From: Gonatopus flavifemur
Lineage: Eukaryota > Arthropoda > Insecta > Hymenoptera > Dryinidae
Reading direction: 5' to 3'
NCBI GenBank assembly: GCA_018340375.1
Contig: JAFFJZ010000044.1
Coordinates: 620,001-684,000, forward strand
Length of the DNA: 64,000 nt
Shown one piece after another: positions 43,741 through 55,094 of the stretch. A program made the position numbers and the translations under genes. Positions within the stretch are counted from its first letter, which is position 1; each line of letters starts with the position of its first letter. Under the pieces are notes generated by a model. The model was not told the DNA's origin, did not search any database, and saw nothing but the letters and a program-made list of their open reading frames with translations.

Positions 43741-43934
43741 TACAGTGGAGTTCCGACAATGATTGTATCGATGATGATACAGGTAATATCTGGATGCGGA
43801 CAGAAGTACGTTCCGATAAGCGTGTGTTACGCAACACGTACATAGGAGGGTACATGAGAGTAGTGATTGAACTCAAATTTCATTAACATACCCGGTATCA
43901 ATCCAACACGGTATTCAAAGTATTTTTCTCATCA
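43741..43934 (-). repeat. Copia element 3' LTR (visible part)
   Basis: About 194 bp nearly identical to 46388-46579. On the minus strand it starts TGATGAGAAAAATACTTTG and is preceded by a purine-rich tract (aaagagggag), as expected for a 3' LTR with its polypurine tract. The LTR may extend to lower coordinates by some bases, because the other copy is interrupted there. Confidence 0.75.
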
Positions 43935-44010
43935 CTCCCTCTTTGGATTGATTGCGGGTGTACAAAGTGTAAAGAAAAACTTTCAAAAACAAAAACTATC
44001 AACATCTTGT

Positions 44011-46268
44011 TTAACTATATTTAAACATTATATAATTCCTTAAGAATTCGAATCTTTTTTTGCACAGAGGCTTCATAAAAATATCCGCGATTTGTGTCTC
44101 TGTAGGTACATTTTCTATTTCGAAAGCCTCGTCTGCATAATTTTGCCTAATGAAATGATATTTTACATCTATATGTTTTGTACGCTTGTGGTATTCTGGA
44201 TTTTTAATAAGTTTGATTGCACTCTGGTTATCAATGTATAGAATAAGTTTTTCCATTGTACCCAAAGTTAATTCTTCTAATAATTTACTAGTCCAAATCA
44301 ATTCTTTGACTGTATGGCTAGCCGCTATATACTCAGATTCCGTAGTTGACAGGGCAACCACCCTTTGTTTTGATGATCCCCAAGCAATCGGGGCTGCATC
44401 CAATGTCAGAAGAAAACCTGTGGTGGACTTTCTAGTTTCCCTGTCCCCTGAGAAATGTGCGTCACTATACGCTTTCAATTGCAAAACTCCAGAATCCACT
44501 TTAAACAAAATTCCTAAATTTTTTGTTCCTTTGAGATATTTTATAATTCGTTTAATTGCTTTCCAATGCACCTTTTTCGGTGCTTCTGCATATTGGCTAA
44601 CTACACTCACGGAGTAGGCAATGTCGGGCCTAGTTAACATTGCGAGGTACAGAAGACTGCCCACCGCTTCTTTGTACGGTACGTGTACACAGTCATCTTG
44701 GTGATTGAAATTCCTCAAACTTAGGTCCTGATGAGGATCCGTGGGTATAGTCACCGTGTTTGCGTCCTTCATATTGAAGCGATCTAAAATCTTTTCTGTG
44801 TATTGACCCTGGAGGATTAAAAGCGAACCATCTGGAAAACTTCTGAATTATACCCCTAGAAACAAATTCAAAGAAGTGATAGTTATTTCTAAATTAGCCG
44901 ATAAATAATTGAAAAGGTCTACTCCTCCTTTTTCGGTTGAAGAGATTACTATCCCATCATCTATATATATCGCTGATATTAATGTTTCTTTTCCATTTTT
45001 ATTTATAAAAACGCATGGATCCGCGTCACTTGCTTTCAAGTTGAAACGATTCAAGCATTCGACGAATTTTTCGTTCCAACACCTTGCTGATTGTTTGAGT
45101 CCGTATAAAGATTTTTGCAGGCGGCATACTCGTTGCGTGTTGTCCCGAAAGCCTTGCGGTTGTTCCATGTAGATGGTCTCTCGCAAAATCCCATTGAGGT
45201 AGGCGGTCTTTACGTAAAAGTGACTTCGGAACATTTTATTGTTCACAGCTATCGCTAGGATAGCTCTTATAGATGTGAACTTTACCACTAGGGGTGCAGA
45301 CGAGACTCGCGTCAAGAACTTGGAAAATGATGTATATTCATCATTCTACTGTTTGTAAGACATGGTTTACTAAACTCAATTGAAGCTTCGTATCAGACGG
45401 AACAAATTCGTGACAGGTTTTGATCTTGCAAATGAAAATGATCAAGATCTATATCGAGATCTGCATTGAGCGTTGCACCGAGACGAGACGAGACTGACAA
45501 ACGATACCGGAAGCATATCTTGGTTGATCTTGTTTATGAAATCGGAATGATCGATTATTCCGTTTCATTAGATACGGAGTCGGAATTCTGTGCGGTGGAT
45601 ACCTCATTGGAACACGTTTAAATTAAGATGATGTATTCTTTTTCAGTCTCGACGAGAATATCGTGTGCACCCCTATTTACCACCGGTGAGAAAGTTTCTT
45701 TATAGTCTATGCCATACCTTTGTGAATAGCCTTTTACCACCAGTCTGGCCTTGTATCTGACTGAGTGAGCATCCTTATCAGGTTTAATTCTATAAACCCA
45801 ACGATTCGGTAAAATTTGAGCGTGTGGTGGCGGTTTTTCTAGACTCCAGGTTTCGTTCTTGAGTAAGGAATCCATTTCCTCCTTCATCGCTTTCTGCCAA
45901 TCTTCCTTTTGATCGCTTTGTACCGCTTCCTCGTAATCAATTGGCTCAAGTTTTTCTGAGATAAACAGATTGTCTATATTCAAGAAGTATTCGTCATACC
46001 TGTTCGGTTTCTGAATATTTTGTCTGTTTCGAAGACGATAAGGTGTTTCTGGATTTGGATTTTCTATCGCTCCCTCTGGCTCGGGTACCTCTGGAATCGG
46101 GTTTATGACTTGTTCTGGTAGATTTTGTTCGATTTGATCATCCAAATGATTCGGATCTACCCTTTCATTTTCCGCTACTTGTTGATCTGCATTTTGTGAA
46201 CCTGGTTCAGAATCTTCTTCATCCAGTTCGTCTTTTATTGAAGGTATAAAAACTCTTTCAGGGTTTTG
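44011..46268 (-). pseudogene. Copia-type pol: RT and RNase H, gag-protease-integrase deleted
   Basis: Reading on the minus strand: end of the integrase tether region ([20 protein letters not shown]), then the RT start [13 protein letters not shown]...[12 protein letters not shown] and [12 protein letters not shown]. This is interrupted by a MITE at 45289-45675, then continues with FYVKTAYLNGILRETIYMEQ, LYGLKQSARCWNEKF, the catalytic AIYIDDGIVIS, one TAA stop near 44848-44850, the connection domain, and RNase H with SYSDAHFSGD-like, ALSTTESEYIAAS and LYIDNQSAIKLI motifs, ending NYIMFKYS. The frame is preserved across the MITE and on both sides of the stop. Gag, protease and most of integrase are absent. 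The deletion joins pol directly to a truncated MITE lying in the 5' LTR. Confidence 0.9.
45289..45675. mobile_element. hAT-type MITE in the Copia RT, TSD TTTACCAC
   Basis: Left end TAGGGGTGCAGACGAGACTC, right end GTGCACCCCTA, flanked by identical TTTACCAC (45281-45288, 45676-45683). It is 387 bp; with the 8-bp duplication this adds 395 bp and breaks the reverse-transcriptase frame. Its TAGGGGTG ends relate it loosely to the hAT element at 36972. Confidence 0.9.
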
Positions 46269-46272
46269 ATGG

Positions 46273-46387
46273 AACGCTGACTGGACAGTAATGAGGACTG
46301 GGAAACGCAGTACTGCAAGGAATGAATTGGCGTTCCAATGTATTTTTTGTGATTCACAGTGACCATCGCTGTTTTATTTTTTCCGTG
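46273..46387 (-). mobile_element. Truncated MITE fused to Copia pol
   Basis: Read on the minus strand it starts CACGGAAAAAATAAAACAGC beside TA (46388-46389) and matches the first half of the MITE at 14307-14546, then stops abruptly at gtcagcgtt. From there the next base is Copia coding sequence. The deletion therefore had one break in the MITE and the other in pol. Confidence 0.8.
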
Positions 46388-46579
46388 TACAGTGGAGTTC
46401 CGACAATGATTGGATCGATGATAATACGGGTAATATCTGGATGCGTACAGAGGTGCGTTCCGATAAGCGTGTATTCCGCAACACGTACATAGAGGGTACA
46501 TGAGAGTAGTGATTGAACTCAAATTTCATAACATACCCGGTGTCAATCCAACACGGTATTCAAAGTATTTTTCTCATCA
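46388..46579 (-). repeat. Copia element 5' LTR (part)
   Basis: About 192 bp matching 43741-43934. Its inner portion ends at the MITE insertion site. Mismatches between the two LTR copies (several in about 190 bp) show that the element is not recent. Confidence 0.75.
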
Positions 46580-47192
46580 AATTCATTGTTGAGTATTTGA
46601 ATAACTCCCGTTATGATTCTTCAGAATGAGTTCTCCATGGAATCTTGGTTTTCAGAAACAATTATTTATGAATTCTTTGGGAACTGTCATAACAAGAAAT
46701 AATTTGAATTATGCTCGTGCTCTGTGAAGTGGAATGATTTCTTATGATAAAAATACATTTATCCGTTCGGAAAAAGTCAAATGCAAGATTGAAGTAACCG
46801 AATATGAAAAATATGAAGAGATTTTCACTATTTGATTTATTATATACGGACATTTTCTAACGATTCAAACGTATAACGCTTTCGGTTTCTTACCCGTGAA
46901 TGGAAGAAAATGCGTTATACGCCTATTTTGAATCCTTAGAAAACCTTCCTGTATACTATACAATACTGTACAGATTAGCGATGTATTTATATGATAATCA
47001 ACGTTATTGATACTACAACGAATATCTGATACATTCAATTGTAGTCGACTGCATTCAGCATTATTCGGCAATGGGACCTACAGTTCCCAACGCTGTTCAT
47101 AACACGAGCTGTTAGTACGTTCCAACAGCAACAATTCATGCCACTCAACACGACTCAGTCGTGTGGCATACAGTACCTCTCAACGTTGCGAA

Positions 47193-47230
<38 letters not shown>

Positions 47231-48370
47231 TATCACAGTACTCCGTAGTGCTAACACACTACTCATTACTGTTACCGAGTTCGTTTAACTAACACAACTG
47301 CTTACTGTCGAAAGACGAATGGCTACTGTGGCGACACGAACACGACCGTGTGCACACAGTAACCAGTGATGTGGGGAAATTCTTTTCTCTTACCACACGA
47401 GCCTGTCGTGTGGTTCGCAGTACGCATTAGTGTAGGATTTTCTCCGTGTATTTAAAGGGAAAAGTCACTGTCCCAGCCGAAAAAATAACTGATTTCGAAG
47501 AATTTTTTTCACAGGCATATATAATTGTTACAGGCATAGAATCGTTATTTTTCTATTCAGTATATATTAAACTTGTTCAATATACATTCTTATTCAAAAG
47601 ATGTTGGAAATTGACAGAGATATGGACCGCGGCTTAACGATTAGAAAAAAAGATTCCATCTTCCTTGTGGCATCAATATCTCGGTGATGGGTTATCTAAA
47701 AACAAAAAACAGAATTTGATGACTATCTATGCGGATATGGATTGCAATTTTTTCTTTTTACAAATGTTTATATATACTTTTTTTTAATTTAAATATTTTT
47801 TATTTGTCTTTCATTCCTTGTGTTCATTCTTTCTCCTCTTTTTGTGCTTAAAGTGTTCATATAAAAATAGCAATTCTCAAAATTTTTTACATCCCCTTCG
47901 TACAATTACAAACCCTTGCAATTACAAACATTAAAACAAACAAAGTTAAAAATCAGCTCATAAGTTTTTGAATAATCGTTGTCACAAGATAAAAAAAAAG
48001 TAATTCCGAGCAAAACGCATTCAAAGTTTTCGTTGTGTTTTCTATGTACGGTTATGTATTTTCTCAAATATTGATACTTATATTGAACAGTGTTGTCCTT
48101 GTCTTTTTTTTCACGAATCATACCCAAGCAGTTGTCAAAATTTATTTTCAAAGAAATCTCATCCAGTCGCGCTTACCCACTCTCAGTAACTAACGCGACT
48201 GTAACTCAGGTCATTTCCCAAATTTTAATTTATAAATTTCATACCGACATAATTTTAAAAACATATATATTATGAAAACGCAAGAAACTTTTTTTTCAAA
48301 CTGTCAGAGTGGTCTTCTTCCTTGAATGGGATCAAAATATCGTTCTCTGCTAGAAATGGAACTTATAGCT
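46580..48370. other. No gene; (GA)n microsatellite and palindrome-rich block
   Basis: A (GA)n run lies at about 47190-47227. From about 47040 to 47449 are many short palindromes built on cacgac/gtcgtgt and cagtactccgtagtg, ending in TTTTCTCCGTGTA, which resembles the right end of the CACGGAGAAAA MITEs. No coding feature was recognised. Confidence 0.4.
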
Positions 48371-48668
48371 GAAGCGAAAATGCACTCGATGTGATTTTAT
48401 ATAAAATTTGTATCAACCCTAGTAGAAGTGCTCTAGTAGTTGACGAGGTTTGTAACGCTGAACTAACCACAAAGTAGACCCTTGCAAGTGCCTCGTGAAG
48501 TTCTGGTGAGGTACTTGCAGGTGTCTAGTTTCTGGATTAGTCTAGCTTCACAAAACTCGTCAATGATCGGAGCATTTCTATTCGGGAAGTTTCTATGAAT
48601 TTATACCAAATATTGATTGAAATTCAATAGAAATTTTATATAAAATCACATTTTCATTTTCATTCAGT
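48371..48668. mobile_element. MITE pair: palindromic element with a CCCTAGTAGAA element inside
   Basis: Outer arms 'atgtgattttatataaaatttgtat' (48390s) and the inverse near 48640 define an inverted repeat. A CCCTAGTAGAAGTGC-type element (about 48418-48590) splits it. A relative of the outer element without insertion appears at 52653-52786 (tgtgattttt...aaaatttttatcaa ... ggaatcaca). Confidence 0.55.
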
Positions 48669-49477
48669 CCTATGTTAGTCCCCGCGACAGTATCCCTATA
48701 AGAGACTACATAATAGCAGTATCTGTTCGATAAAAATTGGATCCAAACAATTCCAACCGCGAACTAGTAATACCAATGAGTTCTTGAAAAAATTCATTTA
48801 AATGAAGCGGAATAACGATGTCGTACATATTAGTATGATACCATAATTGGAAAAATTATACTAACAGGTTTTTAACCGTGACCTAAATTCGATAACGCTA
48901 ATTTTCCACCTGAAATTCAGCATCAATAGCAGCAAAAGAGAAAGTTTGACTACTGTAACGCAGTAAAAATCATATATTGAAATTATGTATACACATATTG
49001 TTTCTACTTAAGAATGTCTTTTGTTAAATGAACATTATTTATCAAAATTGATTGCTAGGTATGTGACTCCGAGTACAGTAAATTTTCTGCTTTTTATAGA
49101 AAAAATATTGAATTCATATTGAAATTCCATAAGAATGTATAGGAACTGAATATATTTTCTATGGAAGAAAACAGTCATTGTTCTCAAAGTTCTATCCTTA
49201 CTCATTGCACATTACTTGAATAATTATTCAAGAAGTAACCCTCACATTTTCAAGTTTCATACATTCTATGTATTTGCAATTTATGTAAATTTCGCATAAA
49301 ACTACTAAACATTCTGCTTACATTGAATGTGCGAAATTAAAAAATTTTCCAAAGGAATATTATTTGAAGAAATATTAAAAATTTTAATTTAGTTATATAG
49401 CACTGTTGATCAGAACCCGAATAAAAAAATTTTCAAAATTATACTTAGTTGATATAGAATCATACATAAATTATGTA
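48669..49477. other. No gene recognised
   Basis: AT-rich, no repeats or coding features that I can support. Confidence 0.4.
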
Positions 49478-49581
49478 CAGTGTGACCTCTGAATAAGAAC
49501 GCTTGCCCTCTTTCTCTTTCGAACAGTTTTTTCTTCGCGTTGAAGGGAGAGAGTGAGCGTTCTTATTGAGAGGTCGCACTG
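49478..49581. mobile_element. 104-bp MITE with pogo-like ends
   Basis: Ends CAGTGTGACCTCTGAATAAG and inverse of CAGTGCGACCTCTCAATAAG, TA on both sides. Terminal match to the 37188-40450 element indicates it may be mobilised by the same transposase. Confidence 0.85.
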
Positions 49582-51294
49582 TATAAACTACAATGAATTT
49601 TACATGACATCAATATCATTTTGAACACTTCCCAACTCTGTTCGTTTCACATTAAAAATCTTGATAGCGAGAAATCACTCGAAAATTCAAAAGAATTCTC
49701 AACGAGTTGTAACGTTTTTCAGAATTGTTGCCACGCTATCTAGGAAAAATCATACCAAAATGATTATTCCTGACCCTGATAACATTACATTAGGTCATTA
49801 GTTCAATTGACCGTACAAAAGACGCTCCAATCAGAATAATATTGGAAGAACGGAATTAAGTAAACGATAATCACTTACGATAACAAAACTGAAAAAAATG
49901 TAAGAACAAATATAAGAAATGATGTAAATCTCTCTAACGTCCCAAATTAATGTGTACATGTATACATCCTCTCATATCTTCACGCCAATACTGCAACATA
50001 GTAGGAGTGTAACATGCGCAAGCACATGTGCGTGAATGCACGCGAATATTTTTTCTCGGTCTTTTATTTTATTTTTCTACGGCAAGCAACAGCATATCAC
50101 AGAGGGACTCCATGTATGTATATAAGCGTGTGTACGATTTTATATCTCCGTAAGGACGTATATACGTAGTTGAAGAGTCGTGCTTGAGTTGGCCGTTCGG
50201 TCGGTCGCCTTCGGTCACGATATATACACATCACACAGGCAGACATATATAATATATATATATATATATATACATATATTGGCGCACCACGTAAATATAT
50301 ATGTACAAATACATAAGAGAATGGCCTGAAACAGGGACGAGCGGTTAGGAAGGAGGAAAAGGAGGAGGAGGAAATCGACGTAGGGTGAACTTATATACCA
50401 ACTGTACATGGTATATATAATACTTATGTACTCACCAACACATATACCCTGGTGTATGTACATGGAGAGGGAAAGACGGAGCGCGACGTCGGTTGCCACG
50501 AGATCATGGCGGCGAGAAATAGAACGGCAAGAAGGGCGAAGGAGGAGAGCGGTTATAGGGTAAAAAAGAGGGGAGAGCACACAGCGGTTGCGGAGCGAGC
50601 AGAGAAGTCTGGCCAGAGAGGTGGGCGTGGTGGGGGTCGAGCTCTCTTGGCTGCGGCAGTAGAGTAGCGGCCTTCGACGCGATTTGATCTTTAGAAGTTG
50701 AAAGCGTGTGCTCCGCGCTCTGTTAAAGAAGAAAAGAAAAGGAAAAAATGTCAAAATATTAGTGTTTCGAGATTTAAATACAAGGCTTTTCTATTCTTGG
50801 TTATTATGTTAGTGTGATTGTTTGGTGTGATACGTATACTTAGAGTATATGTCTATACTTACAATATCTTGCGTCGACAGAAGATTGGATTAACAGTGTG
50901 TGCAAATATATATATGAATGTGTAATACGTATAAAGTATGAATGTAATGTAAGTAGGTGCTTCGTTGTTTCTGAATAGTGAGAAGTGATGGATTAAAGTG
51001 CATCGAAAATCGACTCTGCCCTTGGGTATTCGAGAGTGAATTGTTCCTGTTTCATCATCGCTATCAGTTCTTTCTTGGTCCTGAAATCGAAAGAAAACGA
51101 AATACTAGAAAAAAAGAAATATTGGTTTTTGAAAAAAAAAGAACATCATTGGTAATGACGAACCGCGCTGTATCGTTGAGCGCGGTTCATACGATGAAGA
51201 CGACAGTATTAATGAAAGAATACGATATTACAATCACTGGATCGACGAAAAACAGAACAAAGGGAAAGGAAGTTGAAAGAGCAGCACCTTCAGC
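49582..51294 (+). promoter_or_regulatory. Putative promoter and 5' UTR of the downstream gene
   Basis: From about 50040 the sequence becomes less AT-biased with CpGs, GA-rich runs (50340-50380, 50460-50640) and a (TA)n run at 50250-50275. An in-frame TGA at 51274-51276 precedes the ATG at 51295, so the coding start is bounded. No TATA box or initiator can be fixed by eye. The minus-strand frame 50215-50754 is low-complexity and not considered coding. Confidence 0.4.
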
Positions 51295-51794
51295 ATGCCA
51301 CCAGTGTTAGGAGGCGCGGCAATGGCGGTCCTTCCGGTAAGCCCGTCGACGGCCACGCCACAGGGTAATCCGCATCATCATCACCATCATCACCACCACC
51401 ATCATGCTACGCCGTCGTCGCATCATCATCACTCGCATCACCATCATCAGGCCCCAGGACAGACCCAAGTTTTGTTAGCTGCTGCCGCTGCCGCGGCCGC
51501 AGCATCCGCTGGTCCGGGAACTAATCCGCAACAGCAGCCACAACAATTGTTGTATCAACCTTATAATTTGATGTCGCCGTCGGCAAGTGGTGGAGGTGGT
51601 GGTGGTGGTGCAGTTGCTGTTTCTGGTGCTGCTGGTTCCCCATCTCCGTCGTCCCATCAAACCGCCGCTGCCGCTGCTGGTTTTCATCATCATCATCATC
51701 CTCAACATCCAACCCCACAGCACCTTCATCATCAAACCACCCCTGCTCCGCAATCGAACAATTTTCTGCCCGGTGATGCAAGCGTGTTGGCTCT
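51295..51794 (+). CDS. First coding exon of a probable host gene, His/Ala/Gln/Gly-rich N-terminus
   Basis: Reads MPPVLGGAAMAVLPVSPSTA, then an 11-His run (residues about 27-37), a second His-rich stretch (about 43-51), a 9-Ala run, QQQPQQ, a 7-Gly run near residue 100, a 5-Ala run and another 5-His run near 133, ending ...SNNFLPGDASVLA. The ATG has A at -3 and an in-frame stop 19 bases upstream. A consensus donor GTAAGT begins at 51795, so the exon ends in phase 2; otherwise the frame would stop at 51796-51798. Such homopolymer-rich N-termini are typical of insect transcription factors and RNA-binding proteins, but no DNA- or RNA-binding domain lies in this exon, so the gene is not identified. 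No later exon was recognised; the rest of the window may be its first intron. Confidence 0.75.
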
Positions 51795-53849
51795 GTAAGT
51801 GTTGAAATAATTGTGAATAGTGTGAATTTTCAACTTGCTATATCACTCCTTTTACGACCACCTCTATTACTGTTACTACCACTTCTACAGGTATTTTCAT
51901 TGGAATAGTGATCTTGAAGAACAGTGATTGTTATTCTTCGTTATTTTTTTCATTCTATTTCTCCGTACCTTAACCGATAGCCAGTTTCTCACACACTCGG
52001 TTGAATTCTTTAATACATTCCAATCTGTATTGAAAGAATTGTGTGTTGAGTCACGTTTGCCTTTATATCTTGTGTTTTGTGTGTGTACGTGTTAATGTGA
52101 AAAACATATCTAATTGAAATCCCCAATATTCGCATTCAACGAAGGTCAAGGCTCAAAGTAAACCTATGACAAATAACGTGTAAAAGAGATGGTTGGAATG
52201 ATAATCATAAGTTGTGAGTGTTTTGATACATCTTCACTTGAAATTTCATCATTTTTACGTGTGGTCAAAACAATGGAATCTTCCTCACAATCGAATTCCA
52301 GAATATTGATTCGCCGTTCATTGCTCTCCCGTTGCTGAGGGTGAAAATAGATGGATAATGCCTGTTTACCAAAACCATTATTCAAATATATGTCTCAAGA
52401 TGGAGTGTACACATTCAAAGATTTCAATTCTGCTAATTTTTGTATCTTCGTATAATAAGAATTTACACCAGAACCATACACTTACTCCGAATTTCAATCA
52501 GTTGAAATGTTTATTAATTTTTGGTTCATCGAAGGTTGAAGAGTAATCCTCAAAATCGCCGGTTTTTCAAATTTTAAACTATGTATAGTACCTATGAATA
52601 GTATGCCGAATGATACCTTTTAATAAAAACAAAAATCGAAGACTGGGGTGAGAATACACTCAATGTGATTTTTTTAAAATAAAATTTTTATCAAAGTTCT
52701 ATAACTTTGTGTAAAATATCGATTGAAACTTGATACAAATTTTACAAGGAATCACATTGATCCCTCATTGCGCCAACCCCATCGAATACCGTTTTACCTT
52801 GAGAGGGTGAGAAATATAGAAGAATATGTACATATTATATATAGGAGGAATATAATATGTATTATATAAAAACGTGCAAGAAAACTACTGATTTCAGGGT
52901 CAAATTACCGGACGTTTACTTGCCAAATCGTTCATTCCAAACTATTCAACAGTGCTTCAATAAAATGAAAATATCAAATTGAAAAAAGGATCAGTTTTCT
53001 ACGCTAGTGATGGAGAAGAATGGGACTCCAAGAACAGCAGTGATTAGATAGAATCTATCCTTTCTTCTTAGAAACAGCGTCTAATTTTTATAGTTTTTCT
53101 TATAGAATGTTGATGAAAATTCGATGCATCTCTATGAAAACAGAATGGAGTCGGTCATTACTTCACCTTGTTCATCATTGATTTCCAGTTGAGAAGTAAG
53201 AAAGAGGAATTATAGTATACCAGGGATGAGGCTTCCAGAACAAAAAGTGTTCTTCTTTATAGGAAATATATGGAATTTTTATTTGTATTTTATAACTTGT
53301 AGAAACTAGATAGTTTTCCGATTAAAAAAGTTACTCTTTTGGAAGTAACGACAGGCGACATTTCACAATATCGATATCTTTTATAGAATATTTGTTGACT
53401 TTCCAAGTGGGAGAATTTTGAGAAGTATATATAATTCAATATACTTGATAGTTGAGTTGAACAGAAATGATATATAATTCTGAAAATTTTTCCATTAGGG
53501 TTTATATTGGAATTGATGAAATATCGATCGAAAATTGATACAAATTGTATTAAACATATTCTTACTATCAAATATCGCCAATCATTGGTTTGAAATCTCA
53601 TCTCTAGCCAGGGGAAAACCATTGAAAATATATTGAAAGAATTCTACAAAGAATTTATAATTTTTCAATTCGAATAATCATGAGTACAACACTAATTTAG
53701 TCGAATATTGTTCTTGAAGTTTAAATCAGGTCCGTGAAGGTGGCACCCCCACCATCGAAAATCTGGATTATTATGCATGAGAATTATGTGCTAATTTTGT
53801 GCTAATTTTGTGCTCCACTCCTGATTTTTGTGCTCATCAAATTTTTATA
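51795..53849. other. Start of a probable long intron; no exon recognised
   Basis: Opens with donor GTAAGTGTTG. Contains a diverged MITE-like inverted repeat at 52653-52786 and AT-rich sequence. The frame at 53290-53622 (minus) has no recognisable similarity. Confidence 0.45.
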
Positions 53850-54559
53850 AAAAAAAAGGAATTTTGTGTGGAGGTGCTGACGACATGTGAAGCTAGCACC
53901 CCCACTATATGAAATCGGTTTTAAAGGATTTATTATCGGATCAACATTGATGAGGGAATTATGTGCTATTTATGTGCTCCAATTTCCAATTGATTTTATC
54001 ATCGACATCACCGGTGGGAAGAGTTTACAGATGAAAAAGCTATTTGAGGTGTGAAGATGGGACGACGAGAACAACCGAATCATGGGAAAGTCATATTTGG
54101 CACAATCCAGATTCATGAGTGGATTATGTACACCTTGTGAATGGTGCTAATTTTGTGCTCATCAAATTTTTATAAAAAGAAAGGAATTTTGTGTAGGGGT
54201 GCTGACATTATGTGAAGCTGGTACCCCCACTATATGAAATCGGTATCAAATGATTTATTATCGGATCCAAATTGATGGGAGAATTGTGTGATATTTATGT
54301 GCTCCAATTTCTAATTGGTTTTATCATCGAAATCAGTGGTGGGAAGAAGTGACAGATGAAAAGGCTGTTTGAGGTGTGAAGATAGGACGACGAGAACAAC
54401 CGGATCATGGGAAAGTCATATTTGGGACAATCCAGATTCATGAGTGGATCATGTACACCTTGTGAGTGTTGTACATGATGTTATTTTCATGAGTCTATGT
54501 TTTCATCAATGTGCAGGAGTGGATGCCTAATGACTTGTGATACACGAAGGGTACTGAAA

Positions 54560-55085
54560 AAAGGAGTGAAAAAATGCCACTTTGACCCGATCCAGAGTGA
54601 TCTCATAATTATGTGCTATTCGTGTGCTCCACCTACGATTCCTGTGCTCGCTGGGAAATGCATCGGGGGAGTCTGAAACTCTACACAATTAATCGACTCC
54701 AGCACCACCACTCTATGGGAACAAGATACGGAGCATTCTGACCCGGTTGGGAGTAATCCCATACCTATGTGCTATTCATGTGCTCCACCCACGATTCATG
54801 TGCTCGATGAAATATTCATGGATGGGGGCCAAATCAACGAAACCGTTAGTTGGAAAGAATGAGACATCATACATTACACATCTCTTCCTTTTCAACCGAT
54901 GGTTTCGTTGATTTGTCCTTTCGTTGATCCGGCCCCCATCCATATTCATTAGGGGAGTCGGAATCTCAACTCATTTGATCGAGTCCAGCACCCTCAATAT
55001 CTGGAAACAAAATAAGACGTATCTCGACCCGGTTGAAAGTGATCACATAATTATGTGCTATTTATGTGCTCCACCTACGATTCCT
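54560..55085. repeat. 156-bp repeat array, left (about 2.5 copies plus insert)
   Basis: Units contain gtgctccacccacgattc, tcgactccagcacc, gacccggttgggagt and ataattatgtgctatt. One unit is interrupted by the ggggg...ccccc palindrome at 54823-54944. Confidence 0.8.
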
Positions 55086-55094
55086 TTATTTTAC

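Noticed and set aside
3788..46268. Endogenous or polydnavirus-like viral segment
   Set aside because: The only viral-type domains are LTR-retrotransposon gag, RT and RNase H fragments. No viral structural, replication or virulence-type gene families were seen.
50215..50754. 179-codon minus-strand ORF upstream of the host exon
   Set aside because: Low-complexity Leu/Tyr/Ile runs come from GA-rich and (TA)n DNA, antisense to the likely 5' region.
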